A DNA stretch of 64,000 nt from Centropus unirufus. Taxonomy: Eukaryota > Chordata > Aves > Cuculiformes > Centropidae. Location: positions 418,924 through 482,923 of the forward strand of contig VYZI01000182.1 in assembly GCA_013397695.1 (NCBI GenBank), written 5' to 3'. How positions within the stretch are numbered: the stretch's first letter is position 1; each line of letters opens with the position of its first letter. Under the pieces are notes generated by a model. The model was given only the letters and a program-made list of their open reading frames with translations. It was not told where the DNA came from and searched no databases. Positions 62,149 to 64,000 of the stretch are shown in pieces. A program made the translations under genes and the position numbers.

Positions 62149-62152
62149 CCAT
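62149..62152 (-). CDS. LRRTM4: Probable LRRTM4 start-codon exon end (ATGG)
   Basis: On the minus strand, ATG at 62152-62150 sits in a strong start context (GTGGTGATGG: G at -3, G at +4). The next base completes ATGG. Joining this G to GT at 61947 gives ATG GGT TTC, the expected Met-Gly-Phe start of the family, and a 518-residue protein. The donor that follows (GTGCGG) is weak but has G at +5. A second GT six bases further (GTAGGA) would also stay in frame and add two residues. The 5' extent of this exon is unknown. The true start exon could instead lie beyond the window. Confidence 0.55.
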
Positions 62153-62288
62153 CACCACTGCTCCTCTTGTTATTCAATTACTTTTCGGTGATTTATGATC
62201 TCCAAGAAGGACCGTGAGCCTTCTCTCTATTCACTTTGCTCCTGTACATCATCTCTCAGTGTAGCTGCTCTATCCTTATCGCTAGATG

Positions 62289-62835
62289 CTGAGGTTTTAA
62301 CAATAAACATATTTGTCAAGTCACTGTGCTGAATGCTCCATGGTGCTGGAGAGGAAATGAGCCAAAGCTACTGGGAATTACGTGCTACTAAATGTGTTCT
62401 TTTAATGAAAGCAATTGCAAGCCCATTTTCTTAAAAAAAAATATTGTAAAAAGTGAGAAATCTACTTATCATAAAGTTTGATCCACCTTCAAAATATCTT
62501 TTTATTGTAAAATCAAACAGTAAGTAAAGGCTTTGCTTTTTTGCACTGAGTCATTTGGGTTTGGGAGTATGGTTGAGCAGGTTTACTCATCATTTTTATA
62601 CACTTAAAATATATAATTAGACACACGGAGACAAGTTCAGCCATATAGAGGAGGAGACCACATAACACTGGTATGGGACCTCTGCACCAAGAGAAGGGTA
62701 GAAAATGTATTTCTTTAAACAGAACCACAGTCTTAGCACAAATCAATTTAAAGTTAACCACATCTAGCTGTGCATACCTAAGCACTGATTATTTTGCATA
62801 TACATTATATACTCCAGCCACACACAAATACTTAC
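62289..62835 (-). other. Possible 5'UTR intron of LRRTM4
   Basis: A consensus-quality donor (TATAG^GTAAGT) lies on the minus strand at 62836/62835. A plausible acceptor (AAAACCTCAG^CATC) lies at 62289/62288. Together they would define a 547-nt intron and a 140-nt exon (62149-62288) that carries the start codon. The acceptor has a weak pyrimidine tract, so this is a hypothesis only. Confidence 0.22.
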
Positions 62836-63395
62836 CTATAAACACTGCCTCGGGAACAGCAAAGTTGAAAAGGGTCTATTTCTATTTCAACTCCCCTCTC
62901 TCTTCCCCAGCATTACAGATTTTAGATCTTTGAGATGTGAAATTCACCACGTAGTAGCAATGCTCTTACGTGAGGACAGCCTCATTTTCCATATTCTTTG
63001 CATCATTATGAAAGGAAGTGGAGGGGCTGTCAGAAAATCCAACGCACGCTTTCCTGAGCCTGGAATAATTTTAGGACTGCTGCCTCTGTCCAGAGTTGCA
63101 ACCTTGCTAAGAATTAAAATGCAGTCTTTCAACAGGGGATATTTCAAGAGCTGGTTTCTCCTCAATAAATAATTATTTATGTCACACACACAAAAGCAAC
63201 ACTTTGCTGCAGTTATTTAATCAAATCTTAAACCAAGGTGCAATCTGCAGAATAATTCCTAATTTAAAATGCCTGTGACTGGGTCTCTGCCTTTCCCTTT
63301 AATGGTTAACATTTTTAATTTAAATCCTCATCTTTTGCTACTGCCTATGTGCCAGCAGCAGGCAGCTAGAAATATGTCCTGGCTGTTAGAGACTT

Positions 63396-63420
63396 GGGGG
63401 CTGGGGGGAAGGAGGGAGGG
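63396..63420 (+). other. G-quadruplex-type motif
   Basis: Four runs of at least three G separated by loops of 1-5 bases (runs of 5, 6, 3 and 3 G). This satisfies the usual G3+N1-7 pattern. It lies on the strand opposite LRRTM4, about 1.25 kb upstream of the start codon. Confidence 0.6.
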
Positions 63421-63609
63421 AAATAAACCTGTCACACTTGAAAAAAAATAAGACTGTCAAATGACTGCTGGAAAATCCAGCGGTGATATTAGGGGTATCT
63501 TATCAGAGACCAAACTAGCCTTTCCAAAACCACCTCTACAAGAAAATCCCCCCCTCCCCTTTGCTTCCCACGTACTGCAAAGTGCTACCAGCCCTTCCTG
63601 ACAGCCTGG

Positions 63610-63960
63610 ATCTACGGGTTGATCAAAGGGGATTATAAACCCCCAAGAAACGGGGCGCCTGATGCATGCATGTACCGCTCTCTCCGTGCACTTCTCCCCC
63701 CGTGTGCAGGTGTGTGGGTGGGCTGCACACACAGCGAACCCGCTCGCTGCCGTCCTTCCACCCAGGGCATGCGTTTCCAGATTAATTCCATAGAAAACCA
63801 CTGCGGGAGGGAAGGTGCGTGTGTGCTTGTTGAGGGGGGGTGAATACATGATCTAAAAATACAATGGCAAGTACAGTGAGTCACCTGGCAAAGGAATGCA
63901 CTGCTGCTGCTCAGAACGTTCCCCCCCCTTGATCAGCTAATAATCCCCCTATAAAATATA
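63610..63960. promoter_or_regulatory. CpG-richer candidate promoter/5' regulatory region of LRRTM4
   Basis: About 13 CpG in the 230 bases 63610-63840, well above the surrounding DNA. TATA-like words occur at 63631-63640 (TATAAAC on plus, TATAATC on minus) and at 63949-63960 (CTATAAAATATA, plus). An AP-1 word TGAGTCA (63877-63883) overlaps an E-box CACCTG (63882-63887), and a TEAD-like GGAATG follows at 63893-63898. The position upstream of LRRTM4 suggests a promoter or proximal enhancer. Direction and start site are not determined, and a first exon could lie here. Confidence 0.35.
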
Positions 63961-64000
63961 CCACAGAGCTGCGGCTGTGCTAGCAAACAAACAAGAAAAG

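Larger units (their letters stand above)
62153..63599. other. 5' flank of LRRTM4, repeat-free
   Basis: AT-rich, single-copy-looking sequence with no CR1. It holds the possible 5'UTR splice sites described separately, several AATAAT/AATAAA words and a G-run cluster at 63396-63420. I see no further coding exon. Confidence 0.5.

Noticed and set aside
60395..62158. Reading the gene as a single 587-codon ORF starting at 62158
   Set aside because: The first codon there is GTG, and a splice acceptor at 61948 restores the family's Met-Gly-Phe start when joined to ATGG at 62149.
1..64000. CRISPR arrays, operons, bacterial or phage cargo
   Set aside because: No regularly spaced direct repeats and no prokaryotic gene arrangement; all signals are vertebrate.

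Overview
The window looks like bird nuclear DNA. It is AT-rich and sparse in genes, and it carries about forty 5'-truncated CR1 (chicken repeat 1) LINE copies. Many of these end in the ATTCTATG-type octamer tail typical of avian CR1. A few much older MIR-type SINE remnants are also present. There are no operons or prokaryotic features. I recognise one protein-coding gene.

That gene is LRRTM4 (leucine-rich repeat transmembrane neuronal 4), a postsynaptic adhesion protein, on the minus strand at the right end. One large exon (60395-61947) holds nearly the whole protein: end of the signal peptide, LRRNT, a run of about ten LRRs, LRRCT, proline-rich stalk, transmembrane helix and a cytoplasmic tail ending in the PDZ-ligand-like ECEV. 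The start codon is probably in a separate small exon ending at 62149, across a 201-nt intron; the splice product would be 518 residues. The 3' end of the large exon overlaps a splice donor (GAG^GTATGA). The short form therefore reads through the donor to a stop, while a long form could splice to a far exon outside this window. If so, everything left of 60395 is both 3' flank of the short transcript and intron of the long one.

Layout: 1-55 kb is non-coding DNA with scattered CR1 copies in both orientations, two fairly clear and a few doubtful MIR remnants, small simple repeats and several AT-rich unique blocks that may be conserved regulatory elements. The stretch 55.2-64 kb, around the LRRTM4 exon and its 5' flank, has no CR1 that I can see. 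The last 400 bases are CpG-richer, with TATA-like, AP-1, E-box and TEAD-like words, and are a candidate promoter or 5' regulatory region.

Three main CR1 groups are named in the entries by the appearance of the 3' end read on the opposite strand. Group A has GGTTTGGGTTGGAAGGGA. Group B has GGTTGGAAAAGACCT, then ATCGAGTCCAACC. Group C has GAGTTGGAAGGGACCCA. No CR1 copy has an intact reading frame. I found no clearly novel gene system; the best leads are small inverted repeats, a CTCF-like word, CpG-dense islands and the splice structure at both ends of the LRRTM4 exon.
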